A stretch of 64,000 nt of DNA, taken from positions 372,001-436,000 of the forward strand of contig NZ_JABXWI010000004.1 in the NCBI RefSeq assembly GCF_014930365.1, given 5' to 3'. The DNA is from Streptomyces caniscabiei (lineage in GTDB: Bacteria; Actinomycetota; Actinomycetes; Streptomycetales; Streptomycetaceae). The notes under the pieces were generated by a model that was not told the DNA's origin, searched no databases, and saw only the letters and a list, made by a program, of their open reading frames with translations. A program made the position numbers and the translations under genes. Positions 54,311 through 62,510 of the stretch are shown one piece after another (the stretch's first letter is position 1; the number at the start of each line of letters is the position of its first letter).

Positions 54311-54481
54311 TCAGCCCAGGGCACGGGCGTGAACACCGAGGCCAAGTGCCTGATGTTCCGGCACGCGTTCGAGAGCTGGAACGTGGCACACGTCGACCTG
54401 GAGACGGACGCGCGCAACGGCCGGTCGAGGGCCGCGATCGAAGGGGTGGGCGCCGCGCGCGTCCTGGCGCGCACGCGATGA
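54311..54481 (+). pseudogene. Remnant of a GNAT (RimJ/RimL-type) acetyltransferase gene
   Basis: The frame ending at TGA 54479-54481 reads GTGVNTEAKCLMFRHAFESW, then NVAHVDLETDARNGRSRAAI, the acetyl-CoA-binding loop and C-terminal part of ribosomal-protein-type acetyltransferases (typically GTGxNTEAKxLLLRHAFE and TDxRNxRSRAAI). Upstream the frame has no start codon and reads unrelated sequence to a stop at 54209. The first two-thirds of the gene is missing. The other frames contain nothing better. Confidence 0.7.
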
Positions 54482-54570
54482 CAGGCAGCGGGGCGGGCGG
54501 GGCGCCGAAGACGGCGGCGGTGGCGCGGCGGAGGTGAAGTCCCGCCCGCACATGGGGGGTTCGGAGCCGG

Positions 54571-55701
54571 TCAGGAGGCCACGGTGGACGGCAGGGGGCC
54601 GGCGGCGCCTGGGGTGGGGGTCGTCTCCCGGGCGGCCAGGCAGTCTTCGAGGAACGCGAGCGCGCGCAAGTGGTAGGCCCGGGCGGCTCGTCCGAGGCTG
54701 ATGTTGTGTCCGGCCCCTGGTTGACGCTCGACGCTCACCTGCGGCGCGGCCGTGAAGTGCGCGGCCAGATCGACCAGGGCCTCGTCGTCATGGCGCCACC
54801 AGGCCTCGTGCTCGGCGAAGGTCAGCCGTACCGGGACGCGGACACGGGGCGCGGTGGAGCGGAAGAGCAGCGGCCAGCGGGCCAGTTCGGCCCGTTCCAG
54901 TGCGGGCACGGGCTCGACGATCGAGCCGCTCTCCCGGAAGGTGCCCGAGGGATAGAGGCGCAGCGGACCCCAACTCCGGCGCAGTCGGACGCCGTCGTTG
55001 TCGGCGATGGGCAGTTCGTGCGGCTCGACGGCGTACAGATGGCCACAGCCCGAGATGTCGATCCCGAGCAGGTGCGACGGGCCGGGTTCGGCGGACGGGG
55101 GCAGGCCGATGCCTTGGGGCAGCCCGCCGGACGGGGCTTGGGGCAGGCCGACCGCTTGCAGTGCGTCGGCGGCATGCGGCGGCTCGGAGGCTTGCAGTGC
55201 GTCGGCGGCATGCGATCGGTCGACGGCATGCGGCAGCTCGGCGGCATGCAACGGACCGGCGGCACACGGCGGCCCCGCGGCTGACGGCAGTTCGGCCGCC
55301 GCAGTCAGGGCCACCTTGCCGCCGTAGGAGTGGGCGAGCAGGAACAGGCCCGCACCCGTGTCGTGGCGGGAGGTGAAGTCGCGCAGCGCCGCACGCAGCG
55401 ACACGGCCTGTTCCGCCAGCCCCTGGCCCTCGGGCAGCCGGGCGGCGGAGTGTCCGTAGCCCGGCCGGTCCACGGCCAGGACGGTGTGGCCGAGGCGCGC
55501 GCCCAGCGTCAGCAGCGACTGCTGGGGGTGGGCCCGGCAGTCGAAGTAGCCCGCGTTCATGCCGCCGCCGTGCACCGCGACCACGACGGCGCGCGGGGCG
55601 CCGCCGGGCGGCTCACTGAGCAGCGCGCTGAGCGGCAGCCCCGCCGCGTCCAGGGTGATCCGGCGTACCCCGTGCGGGGACTCGTGGGCCGGTCCGGTCA
55701 T
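54571..55701 (-). CDS. Alpha/beta-hydrolase-fold protein with internal repeat insertion
   Basis: 376 residues. The oxyanion region VVVAVHGGGMNAGYFD, the nucleophile elbow LAHSYGGKVAL (Ser) and the C-terminal PGAGHNISLGRAARAYHL (catalytic His) mark an alpha/beta hydrolase. Between the elbow and the next core strand (LLGIDISG) lies a ~70-residue Ala/Pro/His-rich stretch with a 12-residue period (HAADALQASEPP, HAADALQAVGLP). This is probably an expanded, disordered loop. The ATG at 55701 has GGAGGAG upstream. The substrate is unknown. Confidence 0.8.
   Translation of the reverse strand: MTGPAHESPHGVRRITLDAAGLPLSALLSEPPGGAPRAVVVAVHGGGMNAGYFDCRAHPQQSLLTLGARLGHTVLAVDRPGYGHSAARLPEGQGLAEQAVSLRAALRDFTSRHDTGAGLFLLAHSYGGKVALTAAAELPSAAGPPCAAGPLHAAELPHAVDRSHAADALQASEPPHAADALQAVGLPQAPSGGLPQGIGLPPSAEPGPSHLLGIDISGCGHLYAVEPHELPIADNDGVRLRRSWGPLRLYPSGTFRESGSIVEPVPALERAELARWPLLFRSTAPRVRVPVRLTFAEHEAWWRHDDEALVDLAAHFTAAPQVSVERQPGAGHNISLGRAARAYHLRALAFLEDCLAARETTPTPGAAGPLPSTVAS
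55154..55250 (-). repeat. 36-bp-period coding repeat inside the hydrolase gene
   Basis: 25 bp at 55154-55178 recur exactly at 55190-55214, a 36-bp period (12 codons), with shorter degenerate copies around GGCATGC up to about 55250. In-frame expansion in the hydrolase lid or loop region. Confidence 0.75.
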
Positions 55702-55931
55702 CGTCGCTCTCCTCCGGGGCCTCGGCGTCGGCGGGCAGGTACGGCGGGCCGTCGGCCGAGGCCAGGGTCTCCCGTCCCGCCGCTGTCCGCACCCGCGCTG
55801 CCGCGGGCGGGTGAAGGTCCGGGCCCGCCGGGATCCGGCCGCGCGCGAACGGCCGGTCCGGCGGTTCGGGGCCGCTGCCGCAAGAAGGTCGCCCCCGTCC
55901 CGGTGGGGCGTCCCCACCGACGGCCGTGCCG

Positions 55932-56540
55932 TCAGCCCCGCACCTCGGAGGCGGGCGCGCGGCGGTAGGTGAGGAACAGGACGCCGCTCTCCAGCGCGGT
56001 GTGGTCGGTGAGGTGCCAGAGGTGGGGATCGAAGGCCGCGCCGTCGAACAAGGGGATGCCGTCGCCGACGGTGAGGGGGCTGAGCTTGACGATCAGCCGG
56101 TCGATCTCCGGGTAGAGGGCGCCCGCCAGTGCCGCCCCGCCGACCAGCCAGATGTCCTTGCCGTCCTCGTTCTTGAGTTCACGGACCTTCGCCACGGGGT
56201 CGTCGGCGACCAGTTCCACGGCCGGGGCGGGCGTCTCGGTGAGCGTCCGCGAGAAGACGAGGTGACGCAGGTGCGGATAGGCGTCCGGGACACCGGCCGC
56301 CAGCCCGATCTCGTAGCTCTTGCGGCCTTCGAGGACGGTGTCGAAGTGGGTGCCCTCGGCCGTGACGCCCAGTGCCTCGCGGGCCCCGTCCGGCAGTGTC
56401 TCGGGGTAGGCGGTGGCCAGGTGCCGGACGTAGTCCGGCGCGACCGGCCAGAAGCCGTCGGGGCCGGTGGGGTCCGCGCCGTCCGGCCCGGCGATGCGGC
56501 CGTCGAGGCTGGAGGCGATGAAGTACACGAGCTCGCGCAT
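55932..56540 (-). CDS. Dihydrofolate reductase/RibD C-terminal-like protein
   Basis: 202 residues. The start RELVYFIASSLDGRIAGPDG and DIWLVGGAALAGALY (NADPH-binding loop) with LIVKLSPLTVGDGIPLF are typical of the DHFR-like RibD C-terminal family found widely in Streptomyces. It is a predicted NADPH-dependent reductase of unknown substrate, not the housekeeping DHFR. It lies 45 bp after the VOC gene in one operon under the divergent TetR regulator. Confidence 0.85.
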   Translation of the reverse strand: MRELVYFIASSLDGRIAGPDGADPTGPDGFWPVAPDYVRHLATAYPETLPDGAREALGVTAEGTHFDTVLEGRKSYEIGLAAGVPDAYPHLRHLVFSRTLTETPAPAVELVADDPVAKVRELKNEDGKDIWLVGGAALAGALYPEIDRLIVKLSPLTVGDGIPLFDGAAFDPHLWHLTDHTALESGVLFLTYRRAPASEVRG

Positions 56541-56585
56541 GAATGCCTTTCGTGGAGTGGTCGTCCTGCCGCGATTCGCCGCGGG

Positions 56586-56975
56586 TCATGTCGCGGGAGC
56601 GGCCCACTCCACGAACTGGACGACCACGCCGTTGGGGTCGGTGATCTGGAAGAGACGTTCACCCCACGGCTCTTCACGCAGCGGCATGGTGATGTCGACG
56701 CCCGCGGCGCGGAGCCTGTCCTCTTCGTCGGCGATGCCCGAGTCGACGGTGAACGCGAGGATGAGCCCGCCGGCGCGCTGATCGCGCTGGTCGGCCGGCA
56801 GGATCTCCGTGCCGCGGCGCAGCAGGACTATGTCCGCCGCGGCGTCGGGACGGCTCAGCGAGGAGAAGCCGTCCGCCGCCATGCGCTCGTCGTATCCGAG
56901 GTGGGTGGTGAAGAAGGAGCGGGACGCGGCCACGTCGTCGACGGTGAGCGAGACGGTGGAAGCGGTGATCTGCAC
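56586..56975 (-). CDS. VOC-superfamily (glyoxalase/bleomycin-resistance-like) protein
   Basis: 129 residues, single VOC module. VSLTVDDVAASRSFFTTHLGY is the first half and PWGERLFQITDPNGVVVQFVEW the second, with a metal-type Glu at FVEW. The GTG at 56975 with GAAGGG upstream is preferred; an in-frame ATG 90 nt earlier lies in the operator region. It could be a small detoxifying or resistance protein. First gene of the pair with the DHFR-like gene. Confidence 0.82.
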   Translation of the reverse strand: MQITASTVSLTVDDVAASRSFFTTHLGYDERMAADGFSSLSRPDAAADIVLLRRGTEILPADQRDQRAGGLILAFTVDSGIADEEDRLRAAGVDITMPLREEPWGERLFQITDPNGVVVQFVEWAAPAT

Positions 56976-57034
56976 GCGGGACCCTTCGGTGGTGGACGGA
57001 GCAGGAGTAGGGAGCGGAGAGCGGAGAGAAAAAC

Positions 57035-57100
57035 TTACCCTCGACGTAAAATTACATCGGTGCACTCAGTGCGGTCAACGCATTTTTACTACGAGGGTAA
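57035..57100. promoter_or_regulatory. Two TetR-type operators in the divergent promoter region
   Basis: TTAC-N7-GTAA occurs at 57035-57049 and 57086-57100. The two lie in opposite orientation, so each divergent promoter reads the same TTTTAC-NN-CGAGGGTAAG sequence. The outer 10-bp arms CTTACCCTCG (57034-57043) and CGAGGGTAAG (57092-57101) are perfect inverted repeats. The natural ligand is the adjacent TetR protein, giving autoregulation plus control of VOC and DHFR-like genes. Confidence 0.7.
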
Positions 57101-57109
57101 GATTCCTCC

Positions 57110-57754
57110 ATGAGCAGCGAGAGCAGCGAGCGCACAGGACTGCGCGAGTCCAAGAAGCGCGAGACCCGGCAGTCGATCTCCGACCACGCCACTCGGCTCT
57201 TCATGGCGCAGGGCTTCGAGGCGACGACCATCGCGGAGATCGCCACCGCCGCCCGCGTCGCCAAGAAGACCGTGACCAACTACTTCCCGCGCAAGGAGGA
57301 CATGGCCCTGGACCATCAGGACGCCTTCGTGGCGGGCCTGGCCGAGGCCGTGGCGGATCGTCCCGCCGGGGAGTCCGCCCTCGCGGCGCTCCGCCGTGCC
57401 TTCGAGGCCGGTGTCGCCGCCCAGGACCCGGTCATCGGCTTCGCCGGCCCGGACTTCTCCCGGATGATCCATGAGAGCCCGACCCTCTCGGTCTGCCTGC
57501 GCACCCTGCACGACCGGCGTGAGGAGGCGCTCGCCGCCGCCCTCGCCGAGGCCACCGGTGCCGCCCCCGACGACATCACCGCGCACACCGCCGCGGCCCT
57601 GCTCGCAGCGGTGCACCGGGTCCTGTTCCGCCGTATCCAGGAGCTGACCCTCGCCGGCCGCGCGAGCGACGAGATCGCCGCGGTCGTCGCGCGCGAGGCC
57701 GCCGACGCCTTCGACCTGCTGGAACCGGCCCTCGGGCACTACGCCGTGGCCTGA
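57110..57754 (+). CDS. TetR-family transcriptional regulator
   Basis: 214 residues. The helix-turn-helix is in ATTIAEIATAARVAKKTVTNYFPRKEDMAL (split here: recognition helix about residues 45-56). The C-terminal ligand-binding domain includes a Tetracyclin-repressor-like pattern without recognisable ligand residues. It is divergent from the VOC/DHFR-like operon across twin operators. Its 3' end overlaps the convergent membrane-protein gene by 16 bp. Confidence 0.9.
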   Translation: MSSESSERTGLRESKKRETRQSISDHATRLFMAQGFEATTIAEIATAARVAKKTVTNYFPRKEDMALDHQDAFVAGLAEAVADRPAGESALAALRRAFEAGVAAQDPVIGFAGPDFSRMIHESPTLSVCLRTLHDRREEALAAALAEATGAAPDDITAHTAAALLAAVHRVLFRRIQELTLAGRASDEIAAVVAREAADAFDLLEPALGHYAVA

Positions 57755-58506
57755 TCGACGCCTCCCGGGCCGAGGCGTCGCCGACGTGGACCGCGGCGTC
57801 GGCGGCGTGGCTCCGGGGCGCACAACAGCCAGGCGGCGAGGGCCGCGCCGAGCACGGCGGCCCACAGCACATGGGCGTCGTCCCAGCGTGGGTCGGCCGG
57901 GGAGACGAAGAGGGTGTAGCGGGGCGGAAGGAGCACGCCGGCCGTGATCGGCAGCGCCAGTACGGCGCCGGCCACGGCGGGGCCCGGCACCCGTACCTGG
58001 CTGAACCGCACCGCCGCGGCGGCCAGCGCGAGCGCCGGCGCGCACAGGGCGGCGGCCTCTACGCTCACCGCACCCACCGGCAGCGCGGCCCACCGCGCGG
58101 GGTCGGCACCGGCCCGTACGACGGCCAGCACGGCCACCCACCACACCACGACCGCGGGCGCCACGACGGCCGCGCGCAGTGCCTGGCGCAGCGGACGCGG
58201 CACGGGAGGGACGCCGGTGGTGAGCCGGGCCGGGTCGTCCAGGACGAAGGCCGTGCCCACCGCCCCGCACAGGGCCGCCGCCCGCACCACGGTGACCAGC
58301 ACCTCCGCCGGGAGGTCCATGGCGAACAGCGCCGGTACGGCGGCGACGGCCAGCCCGAGGGCCCAGCCGGCGGCCATCGTCGTCCACGGCAGCGACCGCG
58401 CCGTGGGCCGTACCAGCGCCACGACCACCGCGGCCCTCGCGCTCACCGGGAGCCGTCGGCCCCCGCGCACCGGCGGTCGAGCCGAGCCCATGGGCACATC
58501 CGTCAC
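57739..58506 (-). CDS. Hydrophobic membrane protein of an ABC operon
   Basis: About 255 residues with six or so hydrophobic helices and no family motif that I recognise. The GTG at 58506 overlaps the stop of the permease gene (GTGA), so it is translated with it. The C-terminus is Arg/Pro-rich. It is probably an accessory or second membrane subunit of the ABC transporter encoded upstream. Confidence 0.65.
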   Translation of the reverse strand: MTDVPMGSARPPVRGGRRLPVSARAAVVVALVRPTARSLPWTTMAAGWALGLAVAAVPALFAMDLPAEVLVTVVRAAALCGAVGTAFVLDDPARLTTGVPPVPRPLRQALRAAVVAPAVVVWWVAVLAVVRAGADPARWAALPVGAVSVEAAALCAPALALAAAAVRFSQVRVPGPAVAGAVLALPITAGVLLPPRYTLFVSPADPRWDDAHVLWAAVLGAALAAWLLCAPEPRRRRRGPRRRRLGPGGVDQATA

Positions 58507-60053
58507 GCGCACTGGTACTCCCGGTCGTCGGCGGTCTCGGCCGGAGCGGTGACACCCAGCAGCGCCGCCGCGCGGTCGGTGGTCGTACCGGAGGCGGACA
58601 GCTCCGCCCAGGACGCCTTCACCTTGCGCTCCACCTCTCCCCCGGGCTGGTCGAACAGCGCCCGGACCACGGCGAGTTCGCGGCCCCGCAGGGCGACGGC
58701 GGTCGCCGGGGCCTGGATCACGCCGGGACTGTTGTAGTTGTCGCCGGTCGACTCGAACATGGCCTCGCCGTCCCGGGTGGCGCTGACCGCCAGCCACACC
58801 ATCAGCACACCGCGCGCGTCGCAGTACGCCCCGTCGTAGCGCTCGTGCCCCACGACGAGGCCCCGGGCGACACTCGCCGCGAACTCCAGTTCCCGTTCAC
58901 CGCCCCACGCCGTGGTCGCCGTCAGCTCACCGGGCGCGGCGGGCGGGGTCTCCCTGGTGCCCGACGGTCCGTCGAGGGCCGCGACCCTCTGCCGTACGGT
59001 CAGCGCCCGGGACGCGTCCGGTTCGCCGGCCAGCGCCCGCACCCGGTCCGTGACCCGGGCCCACTCGCCGGTCCAGGGGGTGAACTCGGGGAAGGCGCAG
59101 TAGGTCGTGGCCCCCCGCCGCTCGCAGTCCTGCAGCTTCGCCGGGTCACGGGTCGCCACCACCCGGGCCTCGCGCACCGCGTCCGAGGGCGCCGTGCCCT
59201 GGAGGACGACGGCCGTCACGACGACACCGAGGGCGCCCAGGGCGGTGGCCCGTACCGCGCGCGTCCGGCCGCCGCTCAGCAGCACCGCCCCGGCCGCCAC
59301 CAGCACCGCGAGTGCCAGCAGGTACAGCGCGTGCGCCGCCGCGGGCCTTCCCAGCAGGTCGGACGGCAGTGGCCTGGAGCCCTCGTCGAACAGCACGGGG
59401 GCCATGCCCCGCAGCCAGGCCGGGCTGCGCGAGTCGGCGACGAAGACCATGGAGAACGCCAGGAAGGCGACCACGGCCAGCGGGGCCGCGAACGCCGACC
59501 GGGCGACCCGGCCGAGCAGGACCCCGACGGTCGCGGGCAGGAGGATCAGCAGCGGACCGGTCAGCAGCTCGGACACCGAACCGTGGCCGACCGCCCCGGG
59601 CTTCAGCGCGGCCGCCGTGAACGGTCCGGCCACGATCAGGGCCCCCACCAGGACCGTCGGCAGCGCGGACAGCACATGCGCGACCGTGCGCCGCCACGGC
59701 GGCAGGACCAGCGCGGTGAAGGTCGCGTCCGTGCCCCGCCGATGGGAGCGGAGCACCGCCATATTCACGGCGACCATCACCGCCAGCCCCAGCGTCAGCT
59801 GTCCCAGCTGGGTCTCGCGATCGATGTCCTGGAGGACCGGATAGGCGTCCTCCGGCTCACCGCCGGGCCACAGCACGAGCGTCAGGTACACCGCCAGCGC
59901 GATCAGCACGAGAGGGTTGAGCAGCAGCCGCCGCGCCTCCACCCGGGCGAGCGCGAGCATGGCCCGCCGCCCGCTCCGGACCCGTACCGGGCACGGCTCA
60001 GGTCGCGGCTTCGGCTGCGACTCGGCCGTACGGCTCCCGGTCGCGGCCGTCAT
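58503..60053 (-). CDS. ABC-2-like permease
   Basis: 516 residues. The N-terminal half has six hydrophobic segments (LVLIALAVYLTLVLWPG, LLTGPLLILLPATVGVLLG and others). A large hydrophilic region of about 200 residues follows (about 315-516), probably extracytoplasmic, with two Cys pairs that could form disulfides (QDCERRGATTYCAF; YCDARG). The ATG overlaps the ATPase stop (ATGA). The substrate is unknown; an exporter is likeliest. Confidence 0.75.
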   Translation of the reverse strand: MTAATGSRTAESQPKPRPEPCPVRVRSGRRAMLALARVEARRLLLNPLVLIALAVYLTLVLWPGGEPEDAYPVLQDIDRETQLGQLTLGLAVMVAVNMAVLRSHRRGTDATFTALVLPPWRRTVAHVLSALPTVLVGALIVAGPFTAAALKPGAVGHGSVSELLTGPLLILLPATVGVLLGRVARSAFAAPLAVVAFLAFSMVFVADSRSPAWLRGMAPVLFDEGSRPLPSDLLGRPAAAHALYLLALAVLVAAGAVLLSGGRTRAVRATALGALGVVVTAVVLQGTAPSDAVREARVVATRDPAKLQDCERRGATTYCAFPEFTPWTGEWARVTDRVRALAGEPDASRALTVRQRVAALDGPSGTRETPPAAPGELTATTAWGGERELEFAASVARGLVVGHERYDGAYCDARGVLMVWLAVSATRDGEAMFESTGDNYNSPGVIQAPATAVALRGRELAVVRALFDQPGGEVERKVKASWAELSASGTTTDRAAALLGVTAPAETADDREYQCA

Positions 60054-60916
60054 GCCGTCACCTCCGCCACCGCGTCGCCGCCGAGGGTCAGCAGATAGCC
60101 GTCCTCCAGCGTCGGTTCGACCAGCCGGGCACCCGCGGGCGGGTCGCCGACGTTGCGGAACTCGCCCGTCCCGGTGCGCCAGCCGGCTCGCGCGCCCGGC
60201 TGCCGTTCCCCGCTGCGCCACACCCGGCCGTCCGCCACCGCCGTCAGCTCGGCGGCCGTGCCGTCGAACCGGACGCCGCCCTTGTCCATCACCACCACCC
60301 GGTGGCACAGCATCGCCACGTCCTCGGTCTGGTGCGTGGACAGCAGCACCGTGCGGCCCTCACCGGCCTCGGCGATCAACTCCCGGAACCGCATGCGCTG
60401 TTCGGGGTCCAGCCCGACCGTGGGCTCGTCCAGGACGAGGAATCCGGGGTCGCCGACCAGGGCCGCCGCGAGGGCGACGCGCTGGCGCATACCGCCGGAG
60501 AGCCGCCGTATCCGCTTGCCGCGCTCGCCGGCGAGACCGACCGCGTCGAGGACCCGGCGGGCCTCGGCGTGCCGGGCGCTCCGGTCGGTCAGTTCCTTGA
60601 GGATCGCCACGTAGTCGATGAACTCGAAGGCGGTGAAGTCCGGGTGGAATCCGGGGTTCTGCGGCAGATAGCCGAGGTTCCTGCGCGCGTCCTGCCGTCC
60701 GTGGACCGTGCTCGGGTCGTGCCCGAGGACGGTGAAAGCGCCGTGGTCGGGGGGCGTCGCCGTCGCCAGGATCCGCAGCAGTGTCGTCTTGCCCGCGCCG
60801 TTCGGCCCGAGCAGCCCCGTCACCCCCTCGGTGAGCCGCAGCGTGACGTCGTCCACCGCTCTCGTACCGCGATAACTCAGGGTCAGCCCGGCGGCCGAGA
60901 CCGTGGGTGGTGTCAT
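60050..60916 (-). CDS. ABC transporter ATP-binding protein
   Basis: 288 residues, CcmA/drug-exporter type. Walker A GLLGPNGAGKTTLLRIL, signature LSGGMRQRVALAAAL, Walker B FLVLDEPTVGLDP, H-loop LLSTHQTEDVA. It lies 18 bp after the anti-sigma gene and overlaps the permease start. The C-terminal extension of about 70 residues (after AELTAVADG) may regulate it. Confidence 0.92.
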   Translation of the reverse strand: MTPPTVSAAGLTLSYRGTRAVDDVTLRLTEGVTGLLGPNGAGKTTLLRILATATPPDHGAFTVLGHDPSTVHGRQDARRNLGYLPQNPGFHPDFTAFEFIDYVAILKELTDRSARHAEARRVLDAVGLAGERGKRIRRLSGGMRQRVALAAALVGDPGFLVLDEPTVGLDPEQRMRFRELIAEAGEGRTVLLSTHQTEDVAMLCHRVVVMDKGGVRFDGTAAELTAVADGRVWRSGERQPGARAGWRTGTGEFRNVGDPPAGARLVEPTLEDGYLLTLGGDAVAEVTA

Positions 60917-60934
60917 GACAGCCTCCCGGCTGGA

Positions 60935-61783
60935 TCAGAGGGATCGAGGACGTCGAGGAGAGCGGGGGGAAGGGCCGAGGGCGCGGCCGCTGTCGAAGCG
61001 GTCCCTTGCCGCCACCAGCAGTGCCGACGCCAGCACGGCGACTCCGGCCGCCGCGCCCTGGCCCTGCGCGGTGAAGGGCAGCGGTGTGCCGGACGCCAGC
61101 AGTCGGCTCAGTACCACCAGGGCGGTCCAGCCGGTGCCGACGAGCACCGGCGCGAGGACGGGGCCCAGACGGGCCGTCAGCGCGACGCCCGTCGAGGTCA
61201 GCGCGAGCGCAGGCAGCAGCCAGCCGAGCGCCGCCAGGCCGAACGACGGCAGGGCCAGACTCGCCAGCGCGCTCAGTGCCGTCGTCGTCGCCAGCACCGC
61301 GACCGTCCGCACCATCAGCAGCCGGAAGGTGTGCATCGGCGCGACCACGGCCGTCTCGTACGTCGGGTCGAGGGCCGGCCCGAAGGAGACCGCCACCCCC
61401 GCCAGCGGCAGCAGCGGCGCCGTGGCCAGGAGCAGCAGCGGGGACGCGGCCACTCCCACGCCGACCGCGAGCAGCAGTGTGAGCACCACGGCGCCGAGCC
61501 AGGAGCCGCGCAGCACCGGGGTCGCGGCGAGCAGCCGCGCGGTGTGGTCGGCCACCCCCAGCCGGACCAGGAGCGACTCGACGGGTCCGGGCCTCGGCGC
61601 GTCCAGCGCGGCGTCCAGCCGGGCCCAGCCCGCGCTGATCTCGGCGGGCGGGACATGGGCCGAGAGCGCGGCGCGGCAGTCGGCGCAGGCGGCGAGGTGG
61701 GTCTCGACGGACCACAGCCGGGGGGCCGCCAGCGTCCCGTGGGCGTACTCCCGCAGGTCCCCGTCGTCGGCGTGCCAGCTCAT
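60935..61783 (-). CDS. Zinc-finger anti-sigma factor, membrane protein
   Basis: 282 residues. The N-terminal zf-HC2 motif is HLAACADC (His-x3-Cys-x2-Cys, about residues 28-35), which should hold the ECF sigma factor. About six hydrophobic helices follow (for example LGAVVLTLLLAVGVGVAASP), so it is a polytopic anti-sigma. The ATG overlaps the sigma stop (ATGA). Membrane anchoring and co-transcription with an ABC transporter suggest envelope or transport sensing. Confidence 0.85.
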   Translation of the reverse strand: MSWHADDGDLREYAHGTLAAPRLWSVETHLAACADCRAALSAHVPPAEISAGWARLDAALDAPRPGPVESLLVRLGVADHTARLLAATPVLRGSWLGAVVLTLLLAVGVGVAASPLLLLATAPLLPLAGVAVSFGPALDPTYETAVVAPMHTFRLLMVRTVAVLATTTALSALASLALPSFGLAALGWLLPALALTSTGVALTARLGPVLAPVLVGTGWTALVVLSRLLASGTPLPFTAQGQGAAAGVAVLASALLVAARDRFDSGRALGPSPRSPRRPRSL

Positions 61784-62331
61784 GTCAGGCCCTCCCGCAG
61801 TTGCTTCCGGGCGCGCATGGCCCGGGTCTTGACGGTGCCCGGGGGAATGCCGAGCAGGACCGCCGCCTCGCGTGTCGTCAGGCCGTCGATCACCGTGGCC
61901 TGGAGGACCGCCCGCAGTTCCGGCGAGAGCCCGGCCAGCGAGCCGGCCAGGTCGCCGTGCTGCACGCGGGACAGCACCTGTTCCTCGGCCGACGCCTCGT
62001 CGCGCTGCCGCAGCCGGGCGAGCGCCTGGCGCAGTCGGCCGCGGGCCCCGTCGCCCCGCAGCGCGTCCACCAGGCGCCGTGATCCGATGCGCCACAGCCA
62101 GCCGGCCACGTCGCCTTCCCGGTGGTAGCGGGCGGCTCCCCGCCACACGTCGAGGAACGTCTCCTGCACGACGTCGTCGACCAGCACCGGATCGGCGCAC
62201 CGCCCGCGCAGCCGCAGCACGAGCCAGGGCGCGTACCGGCGGTACAGCTCTTCGAAGGCGCGGCGGTCCCCGTCCGCGACCGCCCGCATCAGCTCGGCGT
62301 CGCCCGGACTCCCCCGTTTCATTTCGCTCAC
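61780..62331 (-). CDS. ECF-type RNA polymerase sigma factor
   Basis: 183 residues. Region 2 is DRRAFEELYRRYAPWLVLRL with VLVDDVVQETFLDVW; region 4 is LSPELRAVLQATVIDGLTTREAAVLLGIPPGTVKTRAMRARKQL (read as two parts around the recognition helix near residue 160). First gene of a five-gene operon: sigma, anti-sigma, ATPase, permease, membrane protein. Autoregulation is likely, but no convincing ECF promoter was found. Confidence 0.9.
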   Translation of the reverse strand: MSEMKRGSPGDAELMRAVADGDRRAFEELYRRYAPWLVLRLRGRCADPVLVDDVVQETFLDVWRGAARYHREGDVAGWLWRIGSRRLVDALRGDGARGRLRQALARLRQRDEASAEEQVLSRVQHGDLAGSLAGLSPELRAVLQATVIDGLTTREAAVLLGIPPGTVKTRAMRARKQLREGLT

Positions 62332-62413
62332 ACCCCCTCATCGGACGGGACACCCCGAGCGGTTCACACCGCGGCGGACGAATTTCTCCGGACCGGGAGT
62401 CGCCCATGACGAA

Positions 62414-62481
62414 GGCTCCCGCACGAGACGTACGTGACGTACGAGCTGTACGAGCTGTACGTGACGTCCTCGTCGGGAGCC
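62414..62481 (-). terminator. Long hairpin downstream of the partial glycoside hydrolase
   Basis: Arms GGCTCCCGCACGAG (62414-62427) and CTCGTCGGGAGCC (62469-62481) pair with a single bulge. The 41-nt loop contains direct repeats of TACGTGACGT and GTACGAGCT. It starts 30 nt past the stop codon. Confidence 0.7.
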
Positions 62482-62510
62482 CTCGGCGCTCGGGGGCGGG
62501 GCGGGGTGGG

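Noticed and set aside
62344..62366. ECF-type promoter (TGAACC ... CGTC) in front of the sigma gene
   Set aside because: The spacing is 2-3 bp too short and the start would fall inside the ribosome-binding region.
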